A stretch of 64,000 nt of DNA, from positions 106,024 through 170,023 of the forward strand of contig JAHEBQ010000001.1 of NCBI GenBank assembly GCA_024642205.1, written 5' to 3'. The DNA comes from Planctomycetaceae bacterium. GTDB lineage: Bacteria; Planctomycetota; Planctomycetia; Pirellulales; Pirellulaceae. Shown one piece after another: positions 8,961-18,515 of the stretch (the first letter of the stretch is position 1; every line of letters begins with the position of its first letter). A model generated the notes under the pieces. That model saw only the letters and a program-made list of their open reading frames with translations, did not search any database and was not told where the DNA came from. A program made the position numbers and the translations under genes.

Positions 8961-9890
8961 ATGGGCAGTTCGACGAGGTTGCGGACCGGTTTTTACGACT
9001 GGCTTTTTGAGCTGGATCGAATCTTGCGTGGCGAGGCGACCGGTCCGGCAGATCTTCGGCAGGCGGACATCCGGATCCCGGTGGTCGGAGTGGCGGTAAT
9101 CGTCATTCTGCTGGCGGCTGTCTACGGGCTCTGCATGGGTAGCTTTGCGTTGGTCCGCGGAATTGAAAACAGCAATTATGAGCAGGCGCTGCTGCAGACA
9201 TTTGCCTCGATGTGCAAGGTCCCGTTGTTGTTCTTGCTGACGTTGTTCGTCACATTTCCATCGCTTTACGTTTTCAACGCCCTGGTTGGATCGAAACTGC
9301 GAGTGGTCCCGGTGTTAAAACTCCTCGTTGCGTCACTAGCCGTGAACCTGGCAGCCCTTGCATCGATGGGCCCGATCTTGGCCTTTTTCTCTGTCAGTAC
9401 TCCCAACTACTCATTCATCGTATTGCTGAATGTCATTGTGTTTTCGGTGGCGGGGATGTTGGGATTGGTATTTCTGATCCAGACCTTGAATCGTCTTGTC
9501 TTGTCGGAATGCGAAACGTCGCCGTTAACCGTCTCGCATCCGGTAGCATTCGAGGACGATGCCACGATTGTTACCGGAGATCCGACTCTCGCCTTCAACT
9601 CGGAGCCGGATTCGCAACGGCCGATGCAAGCACCGATTCGTTCGCAGACCAGCGACCTCAGGCAACGCAAATCCGGGCCGTTGGATCGACTGGAGGGAAC
9701 CGTACTGGGCCATCACGTGCGAAAGGTATTCGCTTGCTGGATCGTCTTGTTCGGTTTGGTCGGTGCCCAGATGGGCTGGGTCCTGCGACCCTTTATTGGC
9801 TCACCCGCGGAGCCATTTTCCTGGTTTCGTGCTCGCCATTCCAATTTCTTCGAAGCGGTGTATCACACGCTGACCAATGTACTGTTTTGA
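8961..9890 (+). CDS. Membrane protein, paralogue A of tandem pair
   Basis: A 309-residue membrane protein of unknown function with about five hydrophobic segments, a hydrophilic N-terminus (LFELDRILRGE) and a long polar loop (about residues 190-255). It is clearly related to the next gene: both have YGLCMGSFALV / YGAAMGSYAYV after the first helix, KVPLLFLLT / KVPLLIAMT in the second, and GWVLRPFIGSP / GYILRPFIGNP near the end. ATG 8961 has GGGAG nine bases upstream; a TTG at 8937 in the same frame is less likely. Operator copy 3 lies just upstream, so it is probably controlled by the winged-helix regulator. Confidence 0.85.
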   Translation: MGSSTRLRTGFYDWLFELDRILRGEATGPADLRQADIRIPVVGVAVIVILLAAVYGLCMGSFALVRGIENSNYEQALLQTFASMCKVPLLFLLTLFVTFPSLYVFNALVGSKLRVVPVLKLLVASLAVNLAALASMGPILAFFSVSTPNYSFIVLLNVIVFSVAGMLGLVFLIQTLNRLVLSECETSPLTVSHPVAFEDDATIVTGDPTLAFNSEPDSQRPMQAPIRSQTSDLRQRKSGPLDRLEGTVLGHHVRKVFACWIVLFGLVGAQMGWVLRPFIGSPAEPFSWFRARHSNFFEAVYHTLTNVLF

Positions 9891-9944
9891 ATTCCATCAT
9901 TCGAGGTCGGAACGCGATTCCAGGTGCGCGGGGAGTAAAAAACG

Positions 9945-10757
9945 TTGAATTCAATCACGGAAATGCTGTTGCGGCATCTGCAAACCGTGGTCCGATGGTT
10001 CGTAACCGTCGACCACGTTTTGCGCCGCCGCGTTCCGGGCCGACGAACGGGTGTATCTGGAATCCCGTTGGACGCCAAGCCAACAGGTTCCGGCAACAGT
10101 GGGCCGTTTCTGCCACTTTCCAAAGTGGCCGCGATCGTATTGGTGTTTGGGCCGATATATGGCGCTGCCATGGGTTCCTATGCTTATGTCGTTGGCAAAA
10201 GATCCTTCGTCGAACAATTGCCCCAGTTGATCTATTCCGGGTTCAAGGTTCCACTGTTGATCGCAATGACGGTCGCGATTTCGATACCGAGTTTTTTTGT
10301 GATCAATACGTTGTTGGCTTTACGGGACGATTTTGGCGAAGCAAGTCGCGCGATTATCTCGGCCCAAGCCGGGATGGCGGTGATCCTCGGTTCGTTTTTC
10401 CCACTGACACTGTTTACCTACGTTTCGCTGGGAACGTCAGAAGCGAGCTACGCGTTTGCAATCCTGGTCAACGCGGCGATGTTTGGACTGGCAAGTGTTT
10501 CGTCCCAGGTGCTTTTGCGAGGGTACTACCAGACGTTGATCCAGCGAAACCGCCGCCACCTGTGGATGGTTCGAATGTGGATCGTGGTCTACGCATTTGT
10601 TGGAATTCAAGCGGGATACATTCTTCGACCCTTCATAGGCAACCCCATGGCGCCAACGACGTTTCTGCGACGAGAATCGTTTCAAAATGCGTATGTCAAA
10701 GTGATTGAGCTGGTGTGGAAAGCCTTGAGTGAGCTCTCCCTGCTGGCATGTTTCTGA
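9945..10757 (+). CDS. Membrane protein, paralogue B of tandem pair
   Basis: A 270-residue membrane protein homologous to the preceding gene (shared KVPLL segment and G-x-x-LRPFIG-N/S-P near the C-terminus) but lacking its long polar loop. The start is a TTG at 9945 with GGGAG nine bases upstream; an ATG at 9963 is the alternative. The 54-bp gap has no operator copy, so it is probably transcribed with paralogue A. A 498-residue open frame overlapping both genes in another frame (9212-10708) is a by-product of base composition. Function unknown. Confidence 0.83.
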   Translation: MNSITEMLLRHLQTVVRWFVTVDHVLRRRVPGRRTGVSGIPLDAKPTGSGNSGPFLPLSKVAAIVLVFGPIYGAAMGSYAYVVGKRSFVEQLPQLIYSGFKVPLLIAMTVAISIPSFFVINTLLALRDDFGEASRAIISAQAGMAVILGSFFPLTLFTYVSLGTSEASYAFAILVNAAMFGLASVSSQVLLRGYYQTLIQRNRRHLWMVRMWIVVYAFVGIQAGYILRPFIGNPMAPTTFLRRESFQNAYVKVIELVWKALSELSLLACF

Positions 10758-10870
10758 GCACCAGGTGCCTCCCGCGTGGCCCCGAGGATGGGGTCCCCAC
10801 CGTGCCGTACCGCGTTGAACTTCCGCACGGGTGATTTTCGGAGCAGTCAACCAACGACGATAACACAGGC

Positions 10871-10910
10871 AAAAAAAAACGCGGCTGCAAAACGGGTTTT
10901 GCGCCGCGTT
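10871..10910 (-). terminator. Intrinsic terminator of the TPR/TIGR03067 gene
   Basis: On the minus strand, a long GC-rich stem (AACGCGGC then GCAAAAC, with one bulged base) is followed by a run of nine T. It lies 32 bp after the stop codon of the minus-strand gene ending at 10942. Confidence 0.88.
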
Positions 10911-10941
10911 CTATCGATCCTGCTTGCACTGGGACCGCGTT

Positions 10942-12240
10942 TTATTCTTTGTCAACCGTCATCGTAAACAGAAAATTACCGTCGGCTTCGGTCGACTCGA
11001 ATTTCTCTGGTCGTTCGCCACCGGTTGCATTGTAGCAAAGGATAAATTTTCCATCTTCGAACTTCAGAATTCCGACGGCAGCACTGCCTTCTGGCGCGGG
11101 ACCGGACTCGACCTTCATATCGATCTGAATCGGGGACGCATTGGCATTGATCTCGTAAGACATCTTGAACTCATCGTCGCCAGCAGGAATCGTAATCATG
11201 TCCTTGTCAAACGTGATCTTCGAGACGGCCAATCGGTCAGCGGTCACCTTTTCACCCGCTCTTGTCCCTTCGCTGACATTCCATTTTCCCACGACTTTCG
11301 AAGGATCGAACTTGGCGCTCGTTTTCTCAAGCACGAACATGAAATTACCATCATCTTTGGTCGTCTTGAATTCCTTCGGTCGATTCTGGCCGGTCGGATC
11401 GTAGCAGAGAGTAGCCTTATTTCCGTCAACTTTCATGATCGCAAGTGCTTCGCCCTCGGGCGCAGGACCGGATTCGATCTTGAAGTCGACTTCGACCCGG
11501 TCTTTGCCCGGTTTGATGAATTTGTATGACATCACGAAAGAATCATCGCCCGCCGGAATCGTCACGTCTTTGGCCGTGAAGGTCACGACGGGAAGCCGAT
11601 CTTTGGCAATCTCTTCTCCCAGATGAGCTCCGGAAGTGATCTTCCATTCTCCGACGAGAGACTTGACGTCCAATGTCGCTTCGGAAATCTTCTCGGGAAC
11701 CTTCTTGGGAGGTTTACCGTTGTTTTTCGCTCGTTCCTGGATCGCTTTGAACCCTTCCGTTTTCCGAACATTGTTTAGATCCGCATCCCAATCGCCAGAC
11801 TCGGGATCCAAATATTCAAAAAGATCAAACCCGCTATCCAGCGCCGCATTCAAAAACTTGAGCGCCTTTTCGGGCTGGTTTTTCAGCGAATAGGCACATC
11901 CGAGGTTGTACAAACCAAACTGTTTGAACTCGGGGAATTCCGTTGTTTTCTGATGTGCTTCGATGGCCTCATCCAGTTTTCCGTCTAGATGCAGAGAATA
12001 TCCAAGGAAATGCCAGGCGGCACCATTGTCTTTTTTCAGCTCCGTGTACGTCTTCAGCTTTTTCGCGGAGGCGGCATAATTTCCGTTGCTTCGATCGACT
12101 GCGGCCGCTTCAAACAGGCCATCCAGGTCAACCTTTTCCTCGGCCTCCTGGGAGATTGCCATGCCGGGCCCGAATATCAATGCCAATGAAAACAGTGTTA
12201 ACCAAAACGACGACGCTCGATAATTACGTGATAACAACAT
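10942..12240 (-). CDS. Exported TPR protein with two TIGR03067-like domains
   Basis: A 432-residue exported protein. Signal peptide at residues 1-30 (cleavage near AIS-QEA). TPR-like helices span about 40-145 (AAWHFLGYSLHLDGKLDEAI, YNLGCAYSLKNQPEKALKFL). Two tandem repeats follow, near 194-300 and 315-432, each starting G-E/K-W-x-x-x-x-G and each containing TIPAGDD, ESGPAPEG and a late LCY-x-x-TG segment. These match TIGR03067, a beta-rich domain common in planctomycetes with no known function. The start at 12240 has GGGAGG eight bases upstream; longer frames to 12444 lack a signal peptide. An intrinsic terminator follows. The UGA-containing thioredoxin-like gene lies 219 bp upstream on the same strand. 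Confidence 0.88.
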   Translation of the reverse strand: MLLSRNYRASSFWLTLFSLALIFGPGMAISQEAEEKVDLDGLFEAAAVDRSNGNYAASAKKLKTYTELKKDNGAAWHFLGYSLHLDGKLDEAIEAHQKTTEFPEFKQFGLYNLGCAYSLKNQPEKALKFLNAALDSGFDLFEYLDPESGDWDADLNNVRKTEGFKAIQERAKNNGKPPKKVPEKISEATLDVKSLVGEWKITSGAHLGEEIAKDRLPVVTFTAKDVTIPAGDDSFVMSYKFIKPGKDRVEVDFKIESGPAPEGEALAIMKVDGNKATLCYDPTGQNRPKEFKTTKDDGNFMFVLEKTSAKFDPSKVVGKWNVSEGTRAGEKVTADRLAVSKITFDKDMITIPAGDDEFKMSYEINANASPIQIDMKVESGPAPEGSAAVGILKFEDGKFILCYNATGGERPEKFESTEADGNFLFTMTVDKE

Positions 12241-12459
12241 TGATCGTGCCTCCCAGATTCGTGTATTGAAACAGCCCCAAATCGAATCCGCATTGTAAGC
12301 GATTCGGCGACCAATGCACCCGTTCGACCAGGGAACACGAATCTTGGATTTTGCTTTGGCTTTCGACTGTGCGATAGATAACGATAAACGGCCACGCATG
12401 TCGAGCAAAACGACGTGCACGGAACCAACTCCGAAATTATTCATCGCGGATCATGGGAA

Positions 12460-13065
12460 TTACGTGCCACCGTCGCCGGAATCGACGATTTCCGACGGCT
12501 TCCATTTGTTGAGAAACGCCGCGAAAACACCTTCGTCGTATGACTCGCCTTCTTCCAGTTCGCCGGTGCCCTGCGAATGGAGAAACGTGCCGTCGGATTC
12601 AAGCACAAAGTAATGGGGATACGCCGGAACCTCGGGGTAATTGTCCAGAAATTCCGCGTTCTTGTTCTCGTCGCTGTAATTGACTTTCATGATCAGAAAA
12701 TTGCGATTGATCAACTCGGCAACTTTTTCGTTGGTCTGGACGAACTCGTCCAATCGTGGGCACCAGCCTCACCACTTGCCGCCGACTTCAATCAGGATTC
12801 GTTTTCCCGACTTGCTCGCAAGTGCGGTCGCCATTTCGAGATCTTTGACTGCGTCCCGCTCAGGGTCATAGTGATCGACGACGAAAAACGAGGCCGCCGT
12901 TCCATTACCAGTCTCGATGTTTTCAGGTGTTTCCACGTCGACCGGTACGGCAGGTATTCTTACAGCCCTCGGCTCGCCGGGTTTTTTGGTTGACGATGGT
13001 TCCGAACATCCGGCAAACAGAAAACCTGCGCACACCACCATTATCCAGCCATTGGGTAGATTCAT
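12460..13065 (-). CDS. Putative selenoprotein: thioredoxin-like lipoprotein with UGWC redox motif
   Basis: A single frame of 201 codons interrupted by one UGA at 12769-12771 (codon 99). Upstream is a lipoprotein signal (LFAGC lipobox, Cys near residue 17) and the approach to a thioredoxin active site (RILIEVGGKW). Downstream, in the same frame, the fold continues: GWCPRLDEFV, FLIMKVNYSDEN, then YPEVPAYPHYFVLESDG with the cis-Pro segment. The motif thus reads W-U-G-W-C, with UGA where thioredoxins have the first Cys of CxxC. A 6-bp hairpin lies 17 nt after the UGA. The start at 13065 has GGAG ten bases upstream. Alternatives are a nonsense mutation or sequencing error; intact sequence on both sides and the hairpin argue for selenocysteine. 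It probably reduces disulfides outside the cytoplasm. Confidence 0.85.
12736..12753 (-). promoter_or_regulatory. Candidate bacterial SECIS element (thioredoxin-like gene)
   Basis: Hairpin in the coding RNA just after the UGA: stem TGGACG / CGTCCA, loop AGTT, plus an outer T-G wobble. The stem begins at nt 17 after the UGA and the loop G is at nt 24. This fits the bacterial pattern of a short stem-loop with a G in the apical loop roughly 16-37 nt after the codon. Confidence 0.65.
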
Positions 13066-13379
13066 TACGTAGTCTCCAAGAGCGTTTCGGGCTTGCCTTT
13101 TCGATCGTCGCATCGGTCAATTATTGTAACGCGGTGACGTGGCTCGTATCAAGGATTCGGACAAGAGTTTCTGTTCGAGCTCAGGGAACCCGCCAGTTCG
13201 CAGGAGACGCGGAGGTCATGCCGAGGTTGGTGGGGCCGTCGCGTTTCCTCGCATGAAGGCAGAATCCGAACCGGAACAGCCGGTAAGTCTGCAGGCCCGG
13301 CAGATTGTCATCCCGCACAGAAAAACATGTACAATTCAAGGTACTTTTGCCGGCAACCTCACGTTAACGGGAGTCCCAC

Positions 13380-14645
13380 TTGACGCTGTCAGTTTCCTGT
13401 CCGAATTGCGGAAAACACTTCCAAAACATCAAGCCTGAGATGGCGGGAAAAAAGGCCCGTTGTATCTGTGGAACCGTTGTGCGACTTGGAAAACGTGACT
13501 CACATCAACCTGCATCAAAGCGAACGCCCCGAATACTTGAACCGGACAACTTGCTCGATGTCGATTTGCTGGGCAACGAAATGCTGGGTGATCAATTGTT
13601 GGGTGGTGACTTGCGACGTTCGGGTTCTTTACCGTCCGGACCCGGTCGGGCCAAACCCATGATTCGGAAACCAGGCCATCAGAAACCGGCGGGACCCATC
13701 ATGCCGCGTCCCAATCCGGCAAAATCGGAATCGAAACCTGCGAAAATCGATCGCATTCCAACCAGAAGTGAAACGAAACCAGACCCGATCACCGGGCCTG
13801 GGCCGAATTCCAGACCTCACCGCACGCCGCCGGAAGTCCCTCTCACCGTTTCGGTTTCCAAATCCGCATCCAGGCAAAGGTCCAAGCGACCGCTATTCGA
13901 ACAGTCTTACGGCGACTTGGACGAGATTCTGTCCGGGGCAGGAGACGCGTCACCCTTGGTCGCACGCCCAAGCCCGGTCGAAACAGGCGAACGCGAAGTG
14001 AGTTCACAAATCAGCAGCGTTTCGACTGGACCCGTATCAGTCACCCGAAAATCATCGACACCTGGATTTTTTGCCGCTCTCGGGTCTGCCACGCTCGCAT
14101 TCTGGTTCGGGCTTCTTGTCGTCGGGGCGCGATTTGAGCCGGTGAATTGGTTGTTGCTGAGTGGATTTTCTTCTCATCTACGGTCGGTGTTTTTCGCGAC
14201 ATTGGGTGTTTCCGAAATCCCGACTTCTTTTCGGATCATGTTTGTTGTGCTCGGCTGGTTGTTATGGGGTGTTGCCGTTGTGATGATCCTGACAGCTCTG
14301 ACCCAATTCGTAAACGCGTTTGCCAAGTTGCTTACCGATCGACAACCGGCCAGCTGGTCGGATGGAATGGCTGGGGCACTCGGGGTCAGCGCGATGTTTC
14401 TTCTGGTGGCTATCGTGTTCTGTCAAGCCTGGTTTGCGACGCGGGAGCATCAGGCTTTCAACGTCTACGAACAGCCATTTGCGGCCCAGGGTGAACGATT
14501 GGAAAACATTACGCTGCTGAGGGAGAAGATTGACAGTCGTAATCGTTCATTTACGACAACCATGATGATCGGAGCCACGGTGCCAGTGGCGATTTTTGCC
14601 CTGTCGATGTTGCGTTTGTTTACCAAGCCAGCGGATGAGCCATAG
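13380..14645 (+). CDS. Zinc-ribbon membrane protein with long disordered linker
   Basis: A 421-residue protein. The N-terminus has CPNCGKHF followed by RCICG, a short zinc-ribbon of the type often at the start of planctomycete membrane proteins. Residues about 45-225 are rich in Pro, Ser, Lys and Arg and probably disordered. About four hydrophobic segments follow (near 228-250, 285-312, 335-355 and 388-408). TTG start at 13380 with GGGAG six bases upstream; TTG is supported because the zinc-ribbon begins five residues in. It is divergent from the UGA-containing gene, with a 314-bp gap (13066-13379) in which no further gene is seen. Function unknown. Confidence 0.8.
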   Translation: MTLSVSCPNCGKHFQNIKPEMAGKKARCICGTVVRLGKRDSHQPASKRTPRILEPDNLLDVDLLGNEMLGDQLLGGDLRRSGSLPSGPGRAKPMIRKPGHQKPAGPIMPRPNPAKSESKPAKIDRIPTRSETKPDPITGPGPNSRPHRTPPEVPLTVSVSKSASRQRSKRPLFEQSYGDLDEILSGAGDASPLVARPSPVETGEREVSSQISSVSTGPVSVTRKSSTPGFFAALGSATLAFWFGLLVVGARFEPVNWLLLSGFSSHLRSVFFATLGVSEIPTSFRIMFVVLGWLLWGVAVVMILTALTQFVNAFAKLLTDRQPASWSDGMAGALGVSAMFLLVAIVFCQAWFATREHQAFNVYEQPFAAQGERLENITLLREKIDSRNRSFTTTMMIGATVPVAIFALSMLRLFTKPADEP

Positions 14646-14719
14646 GCCGATTTATCCTCGGCGGAAATCAAGCAAAGCACCTCAACCCCGGGGCGATTGG
14701 GCACATGGTGGGCACACTG

Positions 14720-15304
14720 TTAACCAAACAGGTTAAAACGTCGCGATTCGACCTGATTCTGAAACTGGTCACGCAAGGCCTGGCTTTCATGGTTGCCCGT
14801 TGGCCCTTGATTTGGTCGAAGCCCCGGCGCCCGGACAATTTTTTCCAGTTCGCCATGGTCCAACCAGGCCAGCTGACACTGACTGCAGGTGTCGAGCACA
14901 ATGTTGCCGGGACCGTAGTACGGGTGTGAATCCATCGTTTCCCAACACGTCGGGCAGTGGGCCGGAACGTCCAACTCACTTGGGTTGATCGGTACAGGCT
15001 GATCATCGGGTCCCGTGTACTCACATCTCAAGGCATTTATCAGGAAACCAAGCGACTGGCTCGGGATGACAAAGCCTCGGCAGTTGCCGCAAAAACAGAC
15101 TTGAATGTTTTCGTAAATCAACCCGACCTCCAGCCGCAGGTTGCACTTGGGACATTGAAAGTCGGTTTGTTTCCCCTGGGGCAAAATCGGCAGTTGCGAA
15201 TCGCGAAATCCAGACTTGAATTGGAAGGTGTTACAGGCGGGGCAATGATGGTGGGCTTGCCCGTGGGCTTGAAGCATTGGATTGTGACAGGATTTACAGT
15301 TCAT
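14720..15304 (-). CDS. Zinc-ribbon protein with zf-TFIIB domain
   Basis: A 194-residue soluble protein with several Cys-pair motifs: CKSCHNPM (residues 3-10), HHHCPACN, CPKCNLRLEVG, CFCGNCRGFV, then CPTCWETMDSH and CSQCQLAWLDHGELEKI. The last pair matches the zf-TFIIB domain (PF13453), including the W-L-D-x-G-E-L signature. Such proteins bind zinc and have no agreed function. It converges with the preceding gene, the two stops lying 74 bp apart. The 303 bp upstream of its start (15305-15607) has no convincing gene. Confidence 0.85.
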   Translation of the reverse strand: MNCKSCHNPMLQAHGQAHHHCPACNTFQFKSGFRDSQLPILPQGKQTDFQCPKCNLRLEVGLIYENIQVCFCGNCRGFVIPSQSLGFLINALRCEYTGPDDQPVPINPSELDVPAHCPTCWETMDSHPYYGPGNIVLDTCSQCQLAWLDHGELEKIVRAPGLRPNQGPTGNHESQALRDQFQNQVESRRFNLFG

Positions 15305-15607
15305 GGCTTGGCTCCATCACTGACGTTGGACCGCAGGTTTCTATTGCCAAAGTCTAGTTCGGATTTCGGACCCATGCCGGCGAAGGAAAAATCGCTACGA
15401 TCGATACTGATGGTCCGATGCAGAGTCGCTCGGCTGGATTGACGCCGACCACCCCGACGACCACCAAACCCGCTGTTTGGCGCTGCTGGCATACAGCACA
15501 TGTTCTGGTTGCAGCAGACGTGTTGCGGCGCGGTTCGCTTCACGAACGAGCAGGATTGCCGGGAACCCGAATACACGCACCGGGCGTGCCTGCCTTCGTT
15601 CTCCAGC

Positions 15608-16543
15608 TCAACCCACCACACCATGAAAGTCTTTGATCACTTTCCAGGTTTCCTCCGGTGTTTCGGTGTACTGAAACAAGTCAAGGTGGTCGTCGTCGAT
15701 CACGCCTTCGTCGGCCAGGAACTGAAAGTCGATGATCCCATCCCAGTACTGCTTGCTGTAAAGAATGATGGGGATTTCCTGCATGCGGCCGGTTTGCCGC
15801 AACGTCAGCGTCGTGAACAATTCGTCGAGCGTACCAAATCCACCCGGAAAACAAATCAGCGCTTTGGCACGAAGCAGAAAATGCATTTTCCGGATCGCAA
15901 AATAGTTGAACTGAAAACACATGCCTGGCGTGATGTAGGGATTGGGAGTTTGTTCAAACGGCAGCGTGATGTTGAGTGCCATCGATTTGCCGCCCGCTTC
16001 GTAAGCTCCCCGGTTGGCGGCTTCCATGATGCCGGGCCCCCCCCCGGTTTTGACGATGAACTCGCCGTCCCGGAACTGCTTGTTGTAGTTTGTGACAAGT
16101 TTTGAAAACTCGCGACACTCTTCGTAGTAGCGCGACTTGTTCAGGACGCGCTGGGATCGAACCACTCGTCGCCTGGCCTGTGGGTTTTCCGGATCTGCTG
16201 TAAGGGCCGCCTCGGCTTCCGCTAACTGCTGCGAAGCTTCGTCCCGCGGAGCGACCTGGGTACCTCCGAATACTACAATCGTTGATTTGATTCCCATCGC
16301 GTCGAGAAACATTTCCGGCTTCATCAGTTCTAGCTCCAGCCGCAGCGGACGCAAATCCTCTCCGCGAATGAAGTCGTGGTCCATGTAAGCGAGCCGGTAG
16401 CTGGGATGATCAATGATATCTTTCAATCGTTGCTCGAGTACTTCTTTGTCGCCCACAAAATCCCCCTCAGTTGATGTTCCGTCGGCAGCGTCCACCGTGA
16501 ACTCGCCGGTGCGTATCTTCAAGGGAAACAACGAATCTGACAA
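15608..16543 (-). CDS. LOG family protein (TIGR00730-like, cytokinin-riboside hydrolase fold)
   Basis: A 311-residue protein. The C-terminal two-thirds carries the LOG signature: IVVFGGTQ (first Rossmann strand), GGGPGIMEAANRGA, and FPGGFGTLDELFT (the PGGxGTxxE motif). The family includes nucleoside 5'-monophosphate phosphoribohydrolases; older annotations as lysine decarboxylase are wrong. The N-terminal 90 residues are a family-variable extension. It lies 133 bp downstream of the UbiD-type gene on the same strand, with no obvious terminator between. Confidence 0.92.
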   Translation of the reverse strand: MSDSLFPLKIRTGEFTVDAADGTSTEGDFVGDKEVLEQRLKDIIDHPSYRLAYMDHDFIRGEDLRPLRLELELMKPEMFLDAMGIKSTIVVFGGTQVAPRDEASQQLAEAEAALTADPENPQARRRVVRSQRVLNKSRYYEECREFSKLVTNYNKQFRDGEFIVKTGGGPGIMEAANRGAYEAGGKSMALNITLPFEQTPNPYITPGMCFQFNYFAIRKMHFLLRAKALICFPGGFGTLDELFTTLTLRQTGRMQEIPIILYSKQYWDGIIDFQFLADEGVIDDDHLDLFQYTETPEETWKVIKDFHGVVG

Positions 16544-16676
16544 TCCCAGTTCCTTCGATCACCATTCCAGCACCGTTCAACGGGCCTGGCCGCCGTTTGT
16601 ACGAGCGTTATCGCCGTGTCAGCGGGTGGTCCGGTAAAAGTCAAGCAGGAGTTCGCCCAGTCGAACAGCAGGCAGC

Positions 16677-18515
16677 CTAGAGGTACGTGGCTAACGTCCC
16701 ACCTCGCGCCGCTCTGGCGTCCACCCGTCGAGTGGTTTCCGGATCTTCGATCAACGCAGGCGCGTGATGTGGCTTGACCCTGGCGTCGATTACCAGACTT
16801 CCAGAACAGCCCCAATGCTTGTCAATCGTGGAAGAACCGACGCCTGCGATATCCGTCGCGGGATTGCTGCGAGTAAAAACTGTCCACAAGAAGTTGTTCA
16901 GTGTTCGCGAGGTGAATTTACTGTCGTCAACGATCAATACCAGTGGAAACTGATTGATCGAATGCCCGGATGAAAACGAATCGCAAAAGCGATTGACGAC
17001 AGAATCCGATCGTGCACCGGATGGGAAACTGGGAGCGGATATTGCCAGCACACCGGGCAGACATAGCTGGGGATCGCCGCACTGTTCCGGTAGCTGCAAA
17101 TCGGACGGAACTTCAGTCGGAAGTTCTCGAATTGCGGGACCAGCCGCCGCGATCACAACTTTTGAACCTTGGTTGATTCCCGAGCCGGAATAATCCAGCG
17201 TGTCCATCGTTGTCCGCGTCTGAAAATGCAGATCGCGCGTCCAATCCACGCGTTCCAGCATCCGAAAAAAGAACCGCTCAATGTCGTTGATATCGAGGCT
17301 CGGATCGCTGGCCTGATCGATGATCCACAAGTACTTCGCCAGCGACATCTGTCCTTGACCAAGTATCGCGTTGGCCTGGGTCAGCAATTCCTGTGGTTGC
17401 GTCGTCGGTTGGTATGGCACGTATCGTTCGCTGCCGATCGCCAGCAGCAATGGATGGACACCGGCAGCATCGACGGCGTTGACGGCTTTGATTCCCGGCA
17501 ATACCGTGGGAATTACCGGACCGGTCAATTCGTGGATGAGTTCGCCGAACACCGTATCCTCCTGGGGTGGTCGACCGACCACCGTGAAAGGCCAGATTGC
17601 TCCATCACGATGATATACTTTTTCGACGTTCAAAACGGGAAAGTCGTGAACCAGGCTGTAGTACCCCAGGTGATCGCCAAACGGGCCTTCGGGAAGTTGC
17701 CGATGCGGGTCGATCGTTCCGACGATACAAAAATCCGCGTCCGAATAAATCGAGGCTGCATTGACTTGCCGAACCATTTTGATCCGATGCCCGGCCAGGG
17801 CTCCGGCAAACGTCAGTTCCGACATGCCTTCTGGCAGTGGCATTACGGCGGCAACCGTCATTGCAGGATTGCCGCCGACAAACACATTGACGCGAAACGG
17901 TTTCCCGGATTCGATCGTCGCGCGATGGTGTACGCCGATGCCGCGATGAATCTGATAGTGCATCCCGACTTCGCGATTCACCTGGTACTCATTGCCAGAA
18001 ATCTGAACGCGGTACATTCCGAGGTTCGACTTGCGTAACCCCGGAGTGCGAACATCTTCCGTGTAGACTTGTGGAAGCGTGATGAAGGCGCCTCCATCGC
18101 CGGGCCAGGACTTTAACTGGGGCAGGGCAGTGAGGCTGGTCTCGTTTTGCATCACCTGTCCCGACCGAACCAATTGAGGTCGCATCTGGAGCGCGATGAA
18201 GGGCGCCCGCCAGTACTTGAGTGGGTGACGCATCGCATCTGAGGGATCGACCTTCAATTGAATCGCCCGTTGCACGTTTTTCAGCGTATCACGAAAAATG
18301 AATCTTGCCCGATCCAGTGTGCCAAACAGATTCGACGTCATCGGGAACTTGCAACCCGAAATGTTTTCGAAAAGCAGGGCCGGACCCCCGGAATGGTAAA
18401 CGCGCCGGTGAATTTCCGCCGCTTCGAGGTTGGCATCGATCGCATCGCTGATGCGGATCAAGTGGCCATTGCGTTCAAGATCATGAACGCATTCGGATAA
18501 ATTTCGATAGCCCAT
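16677..18515 (-). CDS. UbiD-family prenylated-FMN decarboxylase
   Basis: A 612-residue UbiD-family protein, the (de)carboxylases that use prenylated FMN. Supporting segments are YRNLSECVHDLERNGHLIRI at the start, the central NREVGMHYQIHRGIGVHH, and EGPFGDHLGYYS, which supplies conserved acidic residues near the metal/cofactor site. E. coli UbiD is about 497 residues; the extra C-terminal part (about 490-612, SFSSGHSINQFPLVLIVDDS) resembles the longer UbiD homologues linked to menaquinone synthesis. A role in quinone biosynthesis is likely but unproven; other UbiD members act on aromatic acids. No UbiX-like flavin prenyltransferase is in the window. Confidence 0.9.
   Translation of the reverse strand: MGYRNLSECVHDLERNGHLIRISDAIDANLEAAEIHRRVYHSGGPALLFENISGCKFPMTSNLFGTLDRARFIFRDTLKNVQRAIQLKVDPSDAMRHPLKYWRAPFIALQMRPQLVRSGQVMQNETSLTALPQLKSWPGDGGAFITLPQVYTEDVRTPGLRKSNLGMYRVQISGNEYQVNREVGMHYQIHRGIGVHHRATIESGKPFRVNVFVGGNPAMTVAAVMPLPEGMSELTFAGALAGHRIKMVRQVNAASIYSDADFCIVGTIDPHRQLPEGPFGDHLGYYSLVHDFPVLNVEKVYHRDGAIWPFTVVGRPPQEDTVFGELIHELTGPVIPTVLPGIKAVNAVDAAGVHPLLLAIGSERYVPYQPTTQPQELLTQANAILGQGQMSLAKYLWIIDQASDPSLDINDIERFFFRMLERVDWTRDLHFQTRTTMDTLDYSGSGINQGSKVVIAAAGPAIRELPTEVPSDLQLPEQCGDPQLCLPGVLAISAPSFPSGARSDSVVNRFCDSFSSGHSINQFPLVLIVDDSKFTSRTLNNFLWTVFTRSNPATDIAGVGSSTIDKHWGCSGSLVIDARVKPHHAPALIEDPETTRRVDARAARGGTLATYL

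Noticed and set aside
9212..10708. 498-codon open frame overlapping both paralogous membrane genes
   Set aside because: No domain, crosses two well-supported genes with Shine-Dalgarno sites, and has Arg/Gly/Ser-rich composition typical of a shadow frame.
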